Shown: positions 22,016 to 34,265 of the stretch, one piece after another
Position numbering within the stretch: position 1 is the stretch's first letter
How the letters are laid out: each line of letters opens with the position of its first letter
Source of the DNA: Acheta domesticus
Taxonomy: Eukaryota > Arthropoda > Insecta > Orthoptera > Gryllidae
Direction of reading: 5' to 3'
DNA length: 64,000 bases
NCBI GenBank assembly: GCA_031308135.1
Contig: JAHLJT010000631.1
Location: forward strand, 194,175,685 to 194,239,684
Notes under the pieces: generated by a model
Told to the model about the DNA's origin: nothing
Databases searched by the model: none
The model's input: the letters and a program-made list of their open reading frames with translations, nothing else
Program-made: the position numbers and the translations under genes

Positions 22016-22736
22016 CTTGGAGCTTCAACTTTTGGCCTCCGCCGTATGGGAAAATGTCCACAAAATGTTCCATCTTTCTCAGTCTCCAGCCTTCGACATC
22101 CTTTTCTTACGCTCTTACCCGACACATGCACTTATCTCTTCACCACCGCCTTATCCTCCCCGTCTTCTCACCATTCCTCTCTTCTTTGTCCCGCCATTTA
22201 CCACCCTCCCCTTCTTCACACCACATTCTAAACCATTCGCCTTGCCTGCTCCTCACTCTTCCCCATACGTTCTCATGCCCCTGTGTGTTTTTCCCAACTC
22301 CACCCACTTATACACGCATCTCTTGCTTGCGTTTCCCGCTCAGTCCGACTCGCCTGTGGGGCGCCACGAGTCTTTGGACCTCTCACTTAGCGCGGGCGCT
22401 CGCGCCGTCGCCTCTTCACGAGGCCCCGCACTTGATGAGCCGCCCCAAAAACCCTCTTGCCCGCCGCATACATCATGTCTCTGCTAATCCTCTCTCCGCG
22501 GGCGGCTTCCACTTCCGCTACTGGAGGCACAGGCGCGCTGTCTGCCGGCTGCGTCTGGCAGCGCTGATGGCCCTCGGGGTGTCCTTTTGCCCTTTAGCGC
22601 CAACATTTCGGTTTCAATATTTGCATGAAGGGTGGATCACGGAAATGCAAGAGAAAAAAAATAAGGAACACTGAGGGTCAATATGTTATGTTTTGTTGAA
22701 TATGACTGAGTATCCAATAAACATTTTTATACCTAC
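22016..22736. other. Pyrimidine-rich, GC-rich flank of the minisatellites
   Basis: The plus strand is C/T-rich to about 22560 and open in more than one frame only because of composition. No domain or plausible start was found. I see no gene. Confidence 0.4.
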
Positions 22737-24976
22737 TTATATACTGTCACCACCTTTACCTTTTTGCCTTCCTCCCAATGTTGGTGGTGGCGCGATAGGT
22801 GGGGCAGTAAACGACCACCTAGCACATGGTCCAAATTCGTAGTTGAATTTAGCCTGTCCAACAATATGGGTAGAATTACCTTGAGTATGGGAGGAGACTG
22901 GTGACTCGAGTAATTCTTCCTTGTTACTCGTTATTGCGGCTTCAATAATATCAAGCCACAACACACTCATACAAGAAGGTCCTTCGCAGACTTTCTTTCC
23001 AAGGGAAAGGGTTCAAGACTTGTGTACTGGGATATGATTGAGAACACGACTGTCGTATGTTTTGCGAAAATAACCAAAGCAATATATTCTGTTCTCAGAA
23101 TTAGTACATTGAATAACAGGAATTGACTAATAATGTCCTGCTAAAATCAGGTTTGAGAAAAAAAAACTAAAATATCATTACAAAATATCATGAAAATCTT
23201 ATTGAAATTATACTTTGAAACCTTCCGATTAGATTCTTAAAATGATTTAAAGAATCGTAATTCCTATAATACGTTATTTACACACAATTACCATTATACA
23301 CATTTGCTGGAAAACACATAAAATAGTATACACTCAATATGCAGTACACATAAATACCATTCATATCCAATGTAAATTGATAGTACCAACGCTATTTCCT
23401 ATATAGAAAGTATGTTAATCTACTAACTATTCTGACAAATTAACTTGTTTAAAAGAATGTATAACTGTTACTGATACAACAATATTCAGTTTAATCAAAT
23501 TTAAGCAAAAATAATTTTATTTACTCCTATGAGATCTCTTTATCTTATGAAATTTTTAAGCTAACTGCTAAACAACTGAGTTTTACATCACACAAAATAT
23601 GTCAATCAATCAAAAAACTTATTGTCTTTACTTCTAATTTTTTTACAGTAATACCTTTCAAGTATCTGGGTCCAGTAACGATATTGTATTCCTATCTGGC
23701 ATTCGGACACGTATTTAAAAACTCACGAGAGAAGTCGAGTAATATTGCAGTTAATCATCTCGTAAAATACTGTAGTGAAATAGTTCTACAATCTGGCCCA
23801 CGCTTCTACCTCTAACTTGAAATGAGTTAGACGAACTCACAAGGTCTCCCGCGGCGTACGAAGCCTTGACGTTCTTCGAGGTCGTCCGTAACGGAACTTG
23901 AGCACGAAGGATTCCCGTCGACTGCGCTGCTCTTCTTGGGGCTTGCGTCGCTAACGTCGGCGTTGCTGTTGCGTCGGATGTCGCGATGATCGAATTTGAT
24001 TCAAACAGGTCCAAGTATTCTTATTCTAAAAGCTTCTGTAATGATGAATTCTTGCAATGGCGTGGTCCGTCGTTCCACTAGCTTCCTCAGAGTAACGTCT
24101 CATCAGCTGGTTAGTAGCAAAAATGGCCGGGTCAGTCTACTCTTGCTCTTAATTTACCAATATTTGCCTACTCTATCCCCATTGGTCGGTCAAGTCGTTC
24201 CATTGACTGATTTTGATATCACGATTTTGATACTAGTTGTAAGCGCTCCTCGTAGCTTTCTTTCGAACTACTTTCGTCGTCTAGCGTTCTCTATTGGTTG
24301 ATCTAGTAACTACATGATTTCTAGATAATAAGACGCATTTACGAAGAAAAACTTATATTTTTCTTGATGTAAACGACTTTATCGGTTACAATACTACTAT
24401 TTTTTTTAACAATAACCATCATAAAAATAAAGTTATGTGGTTGTAAGTAGTTTATATCTACAGATAATATTACAAATTTGTGTTCACGTAATAACATTGA
24501 AATAAACCGTTCTGTAGCACAGCATTGAGAAAATCCATCATGCTTACAATCTAAAACACATATTTTTTTGTTGTGAAATGTTATTGAGCTTCAAGAAATA
24601 TATGTCTTATTTTATTGAAAGAATGTTGTGATATACCAGAATATTATAGATTTTTATTTAATGATGTTAGCTATAAATGGGTATACAATATGGCGGTATA
24701 TGCGGCCTTAGCAACGTCAGCGCAGAGGTTGGCAAGGTCAACAAACTATACACGGGCCTTGATGACGTCAGGACGCCGGCTAGAGGGCTGAAGAACATAA
24801 AATGTAATTGGTGCAAAGACGAATGACTGACGGAGGTCGCGGCTACTCGGATTTGTAAGAGACGCACGGGTTGGCTATTAAAGATTAGATAGTCTAATTT
24901 TTACCGCCGTGTTTTGGAAAAATAGAAGGATGGACGCCTACCGAGCCATAAAGGGTTCAAGAAGGCATGAAATAGA
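22737..24976. other. No firm gene; two weak coding-like segments
   Basis: The minus-strand open frame at 22970-22737 includes the donor-like CAAG/GTAATT and a Pro-rich end (TAPPIAPPPTLGG), and the one at 24014-23751 has GC-rich codons. Neither has an ATG start, a recognised domain or a partner exon, so I do not call them genes. The rest is AT-rich. Confidence 0.3.
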
Positions 24977-25156
24977 ACATTCTGACTCGGGGTGTCGTGG
25001 AGTGAAGATCGTACATTCTGACTCGGGGTGTCGTGGAGTGAAGATCGTACATTCTGACTCGGGGTGTCGTGGAGTGAAGATCGTATATTCTGACTCGGAG
25101 TGTCGTGGAGTGAAGATCGTACATTCTGACTCTGGGTGCCGTAGCGTAAGGATCGT
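24977..25156. repeat. 36-bp minisatellite, 5 copies
   Basis: Exactly 5 x 36 bases with the unit beginning ACATTCTGACTCGGGG. The first three units are nearly identical and the last is most diverged. As 36 is a multiple of 3, one frame reads SDSGCRGVKIVH five times, but that frame begins with GTG and has no other support. Confidence 0.9.
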
Positions 25157-26239
25157 TTGTAGATAATATAGTGGGAAAGTGAGACTTGTATAGTTTTCTT
25201 GTGAGAGAAGTGATAGTTTGTTTCCGGACTTTGAAATAATTTACCAGAAGTGAGTTCGCGGAGGACTTGTTCAGGTTTTCGGACATTGCAGTTGGACTTC
25301 AATAATTTACATAACCAGTGGGAGAGACTAGGAACCGGGAGCGTCGGATAAGAACTAACAAATAGTTTAGGCAGTGTGGACTGGACGTGTCAGCAGCGGA
25401 GCAAGAACGAAGAAAGAAGCCGAAATTGGAATTAACAACGGCCAAGTGAGAAGCGACCACGGAGCGTTGGCATGCACAAACGGTAAAAGATACTGCAGTA
25501 TAAAAGAGACAATTTATTCAAAAAAAGGGTCATGACCATCAAATTAATTGTTTTATTTAAAGTTAAATAAATTGTTGAATTTTGTTCTTTGGAAACGAAA
25601 AGAGTTTCATTTGTCAATCATAATTTTTAATTAGTTGGAAGCATCATTATTACATTTCAGATTCCACGCCATACTGTATAGTTGGCAGATCAGGTAATCG
25701 GCTATCGAGGCGATAGCGAGTATTTGTATCCGGACCCATCGACCCAAGCTAGCTGGATTTTTGTATAATTTTGGTAAAATCAGATAGAAAAACTTTGGTA
25801 GTAATTCATGTAACCTGTTTCTGGCGCCCAAATCTGAATAAATTTGGAACAGGACATAATTACAGCCACAATCTTGATGAGACGTGAGAATGGTACATTT
25901 CAATGTTTTATTTGGCAGTTGGAAGGCGGGCTGTACATTTGCACAAGAATAATTGCTCGAATTGAGACACCTCTAAAAAGAAAGGAGGGAAGAATCATGA
26001 TCCCATCCGATGAACACCAGTATATATTAAATACGCCATGCAGCTGGGTCATTGTTCCACTCTCCACGATATATCGGCGGTTCCACGGAGAGGATGGAGG
26101 GAGGTTCGGTTTTAGTGAGAAAAAGTTTCACAGGCTGGGTAATATGGGCTGCCCAGCGTCTTTTGAAGATTTCCACCTACCCTCGTAAAAAAACAAAACC
26201 TATATTTTTGATACCCTAAAGTCCCTTGACTGTAGTCTT
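25157..26239. other. No recognisable gene
   Basis: Contains TATAAAAGAG at 25499-25508 and TGGCGCCCAAATC near 25825, which resemble an LTR promoter and a tRNA primer-binding site. No LTR ends or gag/pol frames could be matched to them. Confidence 0.35.
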
Positions 26240-26610
26240 CAGTTCCAAACTCCGCAGTGGCTTAGAATCCCATTGCGGTCGAGCAACTGCTTTTGCCCCT
26301 TGTGACCCATGAGCCCATCGGCCGTCGAATTAGAAGTATGGTGGTGGTCAGGTTGCGCGCAGGTTGCGACCGTGAACCCCTCTACGAATCATTTCTCTCC
26401 CTGGTACACAGTCAGTCACATCCACAACATTCAGGAAGGAAGGGGACTGAGAAGGAATGAAATTAAAGGTAGTAAATGGTGATTAGTGGCACGCCCTACC
26501 ATGCCAATATACTAAAGCAAATACCTATGCCAAGGTGGGATTCGAACCCGCAATCCGCGCAGCTCGCGCCTAACACCGTAATCTCTACGCTGCAAGGGCT
26601 AGCACTGATA
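26240..26610 (-). repeat. tRNA-derived SINE
   Basis: On the minus strand the region from about 26600 reads GCAGCGTAGAGATTACGG (A-box region), then TGCGGGTTCGAATCCCACC (a near-perfect B box), ending CTTGGC. The 5' and 3' ends do not pair as a proper acceptor stem, so this is a SINE head. The body extends to lower coordinates; its end is uncertain. Confidence 0.55.
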
Positions 26611-26659
26611 TGTGCTAAAATATAATAGCTGGCTGTTGAACAAAAATGAGGATACTACA

Positions 26660-27110
26660 GCATATCTAACAACCATCAAGCCAAATACGCAGGAGAGATT
26701 GTAATGGAATTTCTAGGTTATTACGCTTCGTAACAACAACTTTCGAAAACGGAGCCAATCCTAAACATGAAAGAACGGAAGTAGAGACACCAATATCGGG
26801 GAATCGCTCATTGCAAATGACCCATCGAGTAGCACGGGCGAGTTTGGAAGCCCATTTAAATGCAGAAGTTGTCAAATTGGTCTCTTCTTATAGTAATCTT
26901 TCTCTACAATGAGCAAAATAATAATCGCTTACTCATGAACTAAAAAGTGTATAATACATTAACAACCTAATCTTCCAAAGATAAGAATAGAGTATGATGT
27001 AATAAGTAATTATGCCTCGTAACAACGATAGCATTCCAAAACGAGCAAAAGCAAAAAAATGAAAGAACCAAATTTGCGACCCCGAGATCGGGGATTGAAA
27101 ATGACCCATG
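26660..27110 (-). repeat. Two dispersed copies of a ~320-bp repeat family
   Basis: On the minus strand 26880-26664 contains GGGCTTCCAAACTCGCCCGTG, GGGTCATTTGC and GATTCCCCGATATTGGTGTC, and 27110-26935 contains CCCCGATCTCGGGGTCGC, TTGGTTCTTTCATTTTTTTG and GTTACGAGGCATAATTACTT. The same segments appear in this order in the tandem array at 34266-35052. Confidence 0.75.
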
Positions 27111-27477
27111 ATCGTTATATCGTATGAACGTTAGTGATTCAGTGTGCACCAACTCCTGTCATTAGTCCCGGAGGTGTAGTGCATGTTTCCTATCGGGAGG
27201 TGGTTATTGTCGCCATGGAGAAATTAACACCAGAACTCATGCGTTGTAAAATGTACAGGAGAGATACCTTTACTCCCACGTTGCTCGCCCACAACTTAAC
27301 AAACGGTTTACGTGATCTGTGTTTCTACTATAGCAAGAAGTACCAATAAACGAATATCTAAAAGAAATTCACTACTAAAGCTCAACATTTCATGTAACTA
27401 TTAAAAATGTTTCATTGTTGTACTGTTTATAACAGCGCGAGTGTTCGAAGGTTAATTCGACCAAGCTACTTCGCTAC

Positions 27478-27990
27478 AGCCACCGTTGGGACTTGAACTC
27501 TAGCCCTTTGCATTCGTAGGACATTCGTGACATGCCACCTATGAATGCACTCTGCAGTTGGAGTTTTCTGAGCGCATTGAGGGCCAAGAACTCGTAAGGC
27601 ATATCTAAGATGACAATGGCGCCAAAGCTCTCAACCGATACTCGGCATTTCCCCGTTCCGTTCGTTTCCCGTTCTCTCGTTCTCACATTATTGCGTCAAT
27701 ATTGTTTAAAAATAGAATAGTATCCTGGATCGATTCAACAATAAAAACTTTATTTTACATACCAGAAAAAGGCGTGGTTCTCTGACATGCCATACTAGTT
27801 AATTAAGTATTTTGGTGTGGCATCTGAGACATGCTCTATGAGTTGTAGGACGCGTCACATTCCATACTGCTACGAGCTAGTAGCCATTATTCTTGTGGCA
27901 TCTCTGACATGCCTTACGAGCTGTATGACGTGTATTATGCTCGTTGCTTACGAGTGCAAAGGGCTAGGAGCAGTATGGGTCGCTGCACAG
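27478..27990. repeat. tRNA-like segment plus a 78-bp duplicated unit
   Basis: On the minus strand 27560-27478 contains GGGCTAGAGTTCAAGTCCC, a B-box-like sequence following TACGAATGCAA. On plus, units beginning TGGCATCTGAGACATGC (27818) and TGGCATCTCTGACATGCC (27896) are 78 bases apart. They are followed by TTACGAGTGCAAAGGGCTAG, the same motif as in the tRNA-like segment, in the opposite orientation. Confidence 0.5.
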
Positions 27991-28539
27991 ACAGCGGCAG
28001 TGCTGGTCCTGCTGTAAATGCAGAGCCAACAAAAGCCTTTTTTTAAAATAATTTCTTTATTATCCTCGTCCGACAATATTGTCTTTCAAGGGCATTTATG
28101 TTACTAATTATACACAATCATTTTAATTACATTTCATTATACCTGTACAATATTTGAAAACAATAACATTGAAACTAACTACTAAGGAAACCCAGTATGG
28201 GTCCTTCAGAAAAATACATTCCATATTTGGATTAAGAAATACATGTTGAATTTAGGAATGTTTGAACCGGATTTACAGCAAATTATGGCGGATGCAGGTC
28301 TTTAGAATACCTTGTTTTGATTCGAGGAATAAAATTGACTGATTTACGTTGATTGTAAAAGGAGTGGGTGGGAAATATGGAAGAGAATATAAATTAGAAG
28401 AAAGTTTTAGAATCCAAGTTTTAGCGGTTCTGTGGAGAGTTCTTTTAAAATTTGATCATTTCTAATATACTATGGTGCTTTTAAAACATTTATTAAAATT
28501 TTATTTTGTAGTACATTCACTTTTTGAAGATTACCAACA
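27991..28539. other. No recognisable gene
   Basis: AT-rich sequence with no supported feature. Confidence 0.45.
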
Positions 28540-30190
28540 AAGTCCTATCTCCGAAGTTCCCCTCCTCATCACCGCCACTACCTCGTCTCCACCTCCGCAG
28601 ACGGCGTCGCCTCAGCCCGACGGCGCCACTCTTACTTCTGTTCCTGTCATCAATTCCGTCCTCTCTAGAATTTTGTCAATCGCTTTGGCGAAGCCGCAGT
28701 TTCAATCCCCATCTCGCTATCATCTTGCCTCCATCTCCCTCATCTCAGCCACAGTCTGTGACGCCGTAGTCATCCTGTTCTCAAAGCTCTCCCTCCTGCC
28801 TCAGCAGTGGCCCTGGCCTGCCTCCGAAACCACACACCCTATCCCCATCACTGTTACCACCTCGATTCCACCACCGCAAAAGCGCTTGCGTCCTTGCCAT
28901 AGCCACCGCCCTCTGCCTTCCCAATCTCCATCACGCTCTCACTTCCGTCCTTGTCATAACCACTACCCTCTCTACAATTTTGTCAGTCTCCTTGGCAAAG
29001 GAGTAGTTCCAAACCTCTTTACTCTATCCTCTGCACCTCCCTCATCTCAGCCGCAGTTACCGCTTCCGTTGTCATCGGCTTCGTCACCAACGCCTCCGTC
29101 GCCAACGCCACCTCCTCTTTGGCGAATTCGGCGGTCGACATCGCATCCTTCAACAATTCGACGGTCGCTCTCGCCACCACTACGCCTCCGGCGCCGCCCC
29201 CATCGCCTACTTTGGGAATTCGACGATCGCCATCGCCTCCGCATCGCGTCTTTTGCGATCCTTCGCGAATTCGGCGGTCATCATCTCTCCCGTCACCGCC
29301 TCCTTTTTGAATTCGGCGGTCGCCCTCATCTCCGCCACCAGCTTCCTTCGCGAATTCGCCGGTGGCCATCTCCTCCGCCACTGCCTGCTTTGCGAATTGG
29401 ACAATCGCCATCGCCTCCGAACCGCCTCCTTCGCGAATTCGGCGGCCACCATCTCCCCCGCCACCATCTCCTTCGCGAATTCGGCGGTGGCCCTCGCCTC
29501 CGCCACCGCCTCCGTCACCGCGTCCTTCTCGAATTCGGCGGTCGCCCTCATCTCCGCCACCGCCTCCTTCGCGAATTCGGCGGTGGCCCTCGCCTCCGCC
29601 ACCGCCTCCGTCACCGCGTCCTTCTCGAATTCGGCGGTCGCCCTCATCTCCGCCACCGCCTCCTTCGCGAATTCGGCGGTGGCCCTCGCCTCCGCCACCG
29701 CCTCCGTCACCGCGTCCTTCTCGAATTCGGCGGTCGCCCTCATCTCCGCCACCGCCTCCTTCGCGAATTCGGCGGTGGCCCTCGCCTCCGCCACCGCCTC
29801 CGTCACCGCGTCCTTCTCGAATTCGGCGGTCGCCCTCATCTCCGCCACCGCCTCCTTCGCGAATTCGGCGGTCGCCATCTCCCCCGCCACCGCCTCCTTC
29901 GCGAATTCGGCGCTCGCCCTCGCCTCCGCCATCGCCTCCGTCGCCGCCGCAGCGCGCCGGCGCGCTCATTACGCGGGCGCCGGATTTCACACGACATTAG
30001 CGCGGGCGGCGCGCGGGGGCGTCGCGGCGGCCGCAGCGCGCGTAAAAGTTTAAGAGGCGTGTTTAGGCGGCGCGGAGGCGGAGCGCAGCCGCGCGTGAAG
30101 GAAGAGGCGCCCACCCCCACCCCTTCCGCCCTCGCTCCCCTCTCAGTCATCGCCGTTTTTTTCCCTTTTTTTTGCGACTTTGTTACCGTC
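28540..30190. other. GC-rich, pyrimidine-biased island
   Basis: A 1.6-kb block of C-rich plus-strand sequence around the 96-bp minisatellite. Long frames (for example 617 codons on plus, 323 on minus) are open through repeats and composition. The segment 29930-30060 is very CpG-rich. It could be a CpG-island-like regulatory region, but no linked gene is visible. Confidence 0.4.
29472..29880. repeat. 96-bp minisatellite, four units and a partial
   Basis: Unit starts at 29472, 29568, 29664, 29760 and 29856, almost identical. Each unit is two similar half-units, both containing GAATTCGGCGGT and a CTCCGCCACCGCCTCC-type run. More diverged half-units extend back to about 29118. In one frame each unit reads as 32 residues (SFANSAVAL...SFSNSAVAL). 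Confidence 0.9.
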
Positions 30191-30829
30191 AACAACTTCC
30201 CTCTCGGTTATGCTGCTGGCTCCTGGCTGTATTATACCTGGCATTTTCTTCTCTTTGTTGTGGTTGTGAACCTAGAGAACGAAACAGTACCGAGGTATCA
30301 TAGTCGTGATGTTGACATTCCATGATGATACGTTTCTATAATATAGCTATCGCAATGTAGCAATCGCTAGTAATTATAGCTCTTGTTAAAAACTAAAGAA
30401 GTAAATGACGTAAGAAGCCAATCGTGCTCATATTGGACGCGTTATGTCAATGTCCTAGGTTATATTATTATGAATATATTAAAAATTATATATAAACGTT
30501 AATATTTTCAATAAGTAATTGAATTCCGTGGCTAAAGTTTCGTATTAAATTTCTTATTGAAATTCATTTATGTTACATTTTTCTTGTGAACTTGATTTTG
30601 CATCTTTTATTCTCTATTCTCAATGGCATCATTACTTCCAATCGTTTCCATAATATCAATTTCGACCTTAATGTATGCATTTCCATCATCCACCTAGCTT
30701 TCTCTACTCCACCTATCACGAGGTCGCCTTCAACCGTAACTCTTCCGTATCTTCGTCAACCCTATTGCCGCATCCCGCCGTCCATTACCACAGCAGTTTG
30801 CCATCTGCCCGCGCTCAGCACTCCGACTC
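30191..30829. other. No recognisable gene
   Basis: AT-rich sequence with no supported feature. Confidence 0.4.
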
Positions 30830-31200
30830 CGCCACCATCGTGGCTCGACGACAGCGCGCGGACGCGGGCGCGCGCATTCGCGCGGAAGTAACGCCCTCCC
30901 CCTCCCCTCCCTCCCTCTCTCCCTCACCCCTCCTCCGCCCCGAGGCATTCATCACCCGCCCGCCCCGCCAAAATAAAAGAGCCGCGTCGCGCCGCGCCGC
31001 GCCGCTCCGAGCATACGCCGCCGCTCCATCCCGCCCCTCGCGCTCCACGCCCCGCGCTCCGTCGCCAGCCCGCTCGGCGCGGGAAGCGAAAAAATTCCTC
31101 CCCGCCCCCACTCACCATCGCGTTCCTCGCGTCCTGTCGTTCGCGCGTGCTGGTTTGTCGACACTCTTCCGTTTCGTTTTGGCGGTCTCGCGCTATTCAC
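30830..31200. promoter_or_regulatory. CpG-rich, promoter-like island
   Basis: Dense CpG block with CCCTCC runs, AAAATAAAAG (TATA-like, about 30968) and GCGCCGCGCCGCGCC. Composition alone suggests an unmethylated regulatory island. No start codon context or downstream exon was identified, and both strands are open only because stops are rare in such sequence. Confidence 0.25.
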
Positions 31201-32129
31201 TGGCATTCCTCAGGTCTGGTGTTCTATCACAATATATCCCGTGCAGCACTATCTCAGTGGAGGCCGGTGGGTTGCAGATTAGGAGGGATGGCATGTATGT
31301 CCAACTATCAAATACATTTTACCTCTTCAAAATATTTCTTGAATTAGGAAAACTATGACATGTAGAGTACAACCGATTTGCACGTATCGGGATTTTAATG
31401 TATTGTCTAAGAGAATATTTTCTTTGATAATGGAAGATATAATTTTGCTCACACGAAAATAAGATATTTTGAAAAAGTATTTCCAGCAAACAAAACTGCA
31501 ATTTATAAAATCAGAGGAAAGGGTTGGTACTCTGAGCTCAGTTAATAGCCGCGGTCTCAACCGAACAAAACCGTAATAGGAGTACGCCACCCAACTCCCG
31601 GTACACCCACTCTTCATCAAACTTCCACTGCCTCACATGCACCAGCTACGTACGGACTCCCGATAGTCCATGATGTTACCCTATCTAAAAACGCTTGTCT
31701 TTCGCATAAAATGGTACTCATAACCAAATTCATCCTCAAAGACTGCGTTTGGGTATGCACGATTTAAACGAGTCGATTTATTGGAAGTTTATTAATTTCT
31801 GCAACATATCTCGAGGTTGTTTTTTTCTGAGGAGGGTTCCGCCCTAGAGCCTTTAAGGGGCAGGCGCTACTGCACTATCTTCTACCTTCACCTCACATTC
31901 TGGCGTCATCGCGTTCCGTCGGCTATTATGCTCTGGAGCTTAAGATGCTAATCAGCTGCCTGATGTGACGCCTACCTATCCCTGCGGTCTGACATTATTA
32001 CCTCTTCTGACACCACTACGCCTCTGTACTCAATCTCATATAATAGTGTGATAAGAATCGTATGCCATTGACCTTTCTTTGTGTTCCACAGTCATCGACA
32101 TTTATACTTTTTCACCTAAGATACTTCGA
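31201..32129. other. No recognisable gene
   Basis: No coding or repeat signal recognised. Confidence 0.4.
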
Positions 32130-32640
32130 TTTTCGGAGGTACTTTAAATGAAGCCTCAACAATATATTCAAATATTTCTCGAAAATGATTCCAAGAATTC
32201 TGGAATTGTAAAGACTAAAGCAGATTTGAAAAGTGTAGCAATTCTCGTTTTCGTTGAAGTATGCATTTTCGAAAATTGCTTCATTTCCAATGTTTTTTTC
32301 GACGTATTCCCTTGACTAGATATTTTTCATTCACAAAATCTGTTTTTCAATGGTGATGTGTAAAATGTTTTCGTAAAAAGTTATTTGGGATTAATATTTT
32401 TTTTAAATTTAGACAATTTTTGATGCATTATTTTCTGCAATTTCAAATTCCAACTCATTTTTTACTTTCTTTTCTATTTTAGAACAAAGTACACTAATAA
32501 AATTGGCACAGGTCTCATTTTCAGTGAACACTTAATATTTTTGAAAATTGGAAATTCTACAGATAATGCGAGAAAGTAAATGCTGTTAGAGCACTACTAG
32601 TTTCATATAGTTTTTTCTCCCATAATTCAAAATTGTGTTA
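32130..32640 (+). repeat. DINE/Helentron-like family remnant
   Basis: Contains GGAGGTACTTTAAATGAAGCC (32136-32156), close to GAGGGTACTTTACATGAAGC at about 44324. Further on, TTTTCGTTGAAGT...TTTTCGAAAATTGC parallels 44450-44490. No ends are seen; an internal fragment. Confidence 0.45.
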
Positions 32641-33202
32641 TACATTCCCCAAGTAAATGAAGATACCATTCCATTCAGTTGCTCGTGCCATCATTCACGT
32701 GTCCCAAATACGAACACGTTCTACCTGATCGTACTACCACCATGAACATTTCTTTCTCAGCTACCCAACCGTAACATTCTTCGAAGTTTGTGGAACATTG
32801 TAAGGATTCTACCAGTTTTCGAAGACACAAAAATTCTGCACAAATTAAAAAGAATAACTGCTCATTTACAGCCAACCAAGGATTTTGCAATTTTATTCGT
32901 CAATCTTCTGTCAATAAATTATTCACAGATCTCCAACAAAATAATTGTGTTTCGAAATTCTTCTTAACCATTTTGGGATATACTTCAAACAACTATTAAT
33001 AACAGTTCGTTCAAAAGGCACAAACTCAATCCTATAAAACACACAAGCTTGTGAGCATGAATGAGTGTTTTCCCAAGAGGTACCAATGTACCTTACGTTG
33101 CTTCCATCGCAACTGAGAAATAATTTATTCACGGAACGTTTACAATTGTTTTTATTTGAGTGGCATTCAATCAAACGACACATCACCCGTTCCATTGTTG
33201 TT
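32641..33202. other. No recognisable gene
   Basis: AT-rich sequence with no supported feature. Confidence 0.4.
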
Positions 33203-33865
33203 GTTGTTATTATTATTATTAGTATTACTATTACTACTATTATTATTATTATTCCACGACATCACGACTAAAGATGTTATGAGTCGGCTGAAAATAAAAT
33301 CTACTCCAGGTTGCAACCAGCTACCTAAGGAGCAGATCTAGGGACTGTCGGTGCCTCTACAATACTTTGCGCAAAATGTGAGCTGTTCCAAATAAAGCAA
33401 TTTCTTGCACTTCCCAGTCCTTTGAATGAGCGGGGAGTTTAGCCAAGTTGTGACACAAATTTTGCGGAACAAATCCCAGAGCTCCGATAACTATGGGGAC
33501 GACCTGCGCTTTACGCCCCACATTCGGCTGATCGCGATTTCCAAACTCTCGTATTTAAGACGTTTCTCAGTCTCCTTGGTAAAGACGTTTTGATCGCAAG
33601 GTACAGCAACATCGACAAGTAGATACGATTTTTTCTCCAAATCCCTGACAACTATATCCGGTTTGTTTGCTGCTATCGTGCGATCAGTTTGGATTTGTTG
33701 GTCATACAATATTGTACACAAACCTGCTGACTTTGGTGAGTGTTCATACCATTTGGATCATGTGTTTTGAACATTATTGTTATATTATTATTATCGTTCT
33801 TGTTGCTGTTAAATGACAAAATATCTTCTACATTTATATATTCTGTCTTGGAGTCGTAGTAATGG
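33203..33865 (-). pseudogene. LINE 3' fragment, second copy, with TAA tail
   Basis: On the minus strand the first part reads HDPNGMNTHQSQQVCV and then IAANKPDIVVRDLEKKSYLL, VDVAVPCDQNVFTKETEKRL and SLEIAISRMWGVK. After one frameshift near 33495 it continues VIGALGFVPQNLCHNLAKLP and HILRKVL before the stop. The 3' UTR includes AACATCTTTAGTCGTGATG, and the element ends in an interrupted TAA tract (33203-33254). This copy retains the segment deleted in the copy at 10270-10876, so the two together define the family's 3' half. Which LINE clade it belongs to I cannot say. Confidence 0.6.
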
Positions 33866-34265
33866 TTATTTTATAAACAATTTATGAGCACTTCATTGGA
33901 TGTCATTTGTCCGAATGTTCGACTCTTCTTTCTTTAACCATTCCATTTCAAATTCCATTTTCTCCACTACCATTCATTTTCTTGTCCCTGTCTTTCTCTC
34001 TCTGCTTCCCTCTCTCTGCCTCTTTCCACACACACACGCACACGCACGCACCTACTGTTCCGCTCTCCCCCATTACCCACGCGTTTGGTCTCGCATATCA
34101 CGCGTGCCCGCTCCGCCTCCAGCAGTGCCACTCTGCCGCCGGGATGGTCGCGGTTTTTTTTATTACGCCTGAATGACATGCGACTTTTTGTGCGCGCGTA
34201 CCGGCACGTCATTCCCGCGCCCACGCCACGACCCCCCTCCCTCTCCCCCCTCTCGCCTACGCCGC
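33866..34265. other. No gene; GC rises toward 34070
   Basis: Contains a short CA-rich tract (34029-34050) and GC-rich sequence that runs into the ~320-bp repeat array. Confidence 0.4.

Noticed and set aside
20406..22674. Overlapping open frames of 555-739 codons on both strands
   Set aside because: They exist because 13-, 14- and 17-bp units contain no stop in any frame; the same DNA is open in at least four frames, so openness is not evidence of coding.
25499..25860. LTR retrotransposon with TATAAAAG and a TGGCGCCC primer-binding site
   Set aside because: No TG...CA end lies next to the putative primer-binding site, no second LTR and no gag/pol frame was found.
26525..26600. Functional tRNA gene
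   Set aside because: The B box is excellent but the acceptor ends do not pair and the flanks look like a SINE body.
28472..30325. 617-codon open frame across the 96-bp minisatellite
   Set aside because: GC-rich, stop-poor sequence with frames open on both strands and no domain or convincing start.
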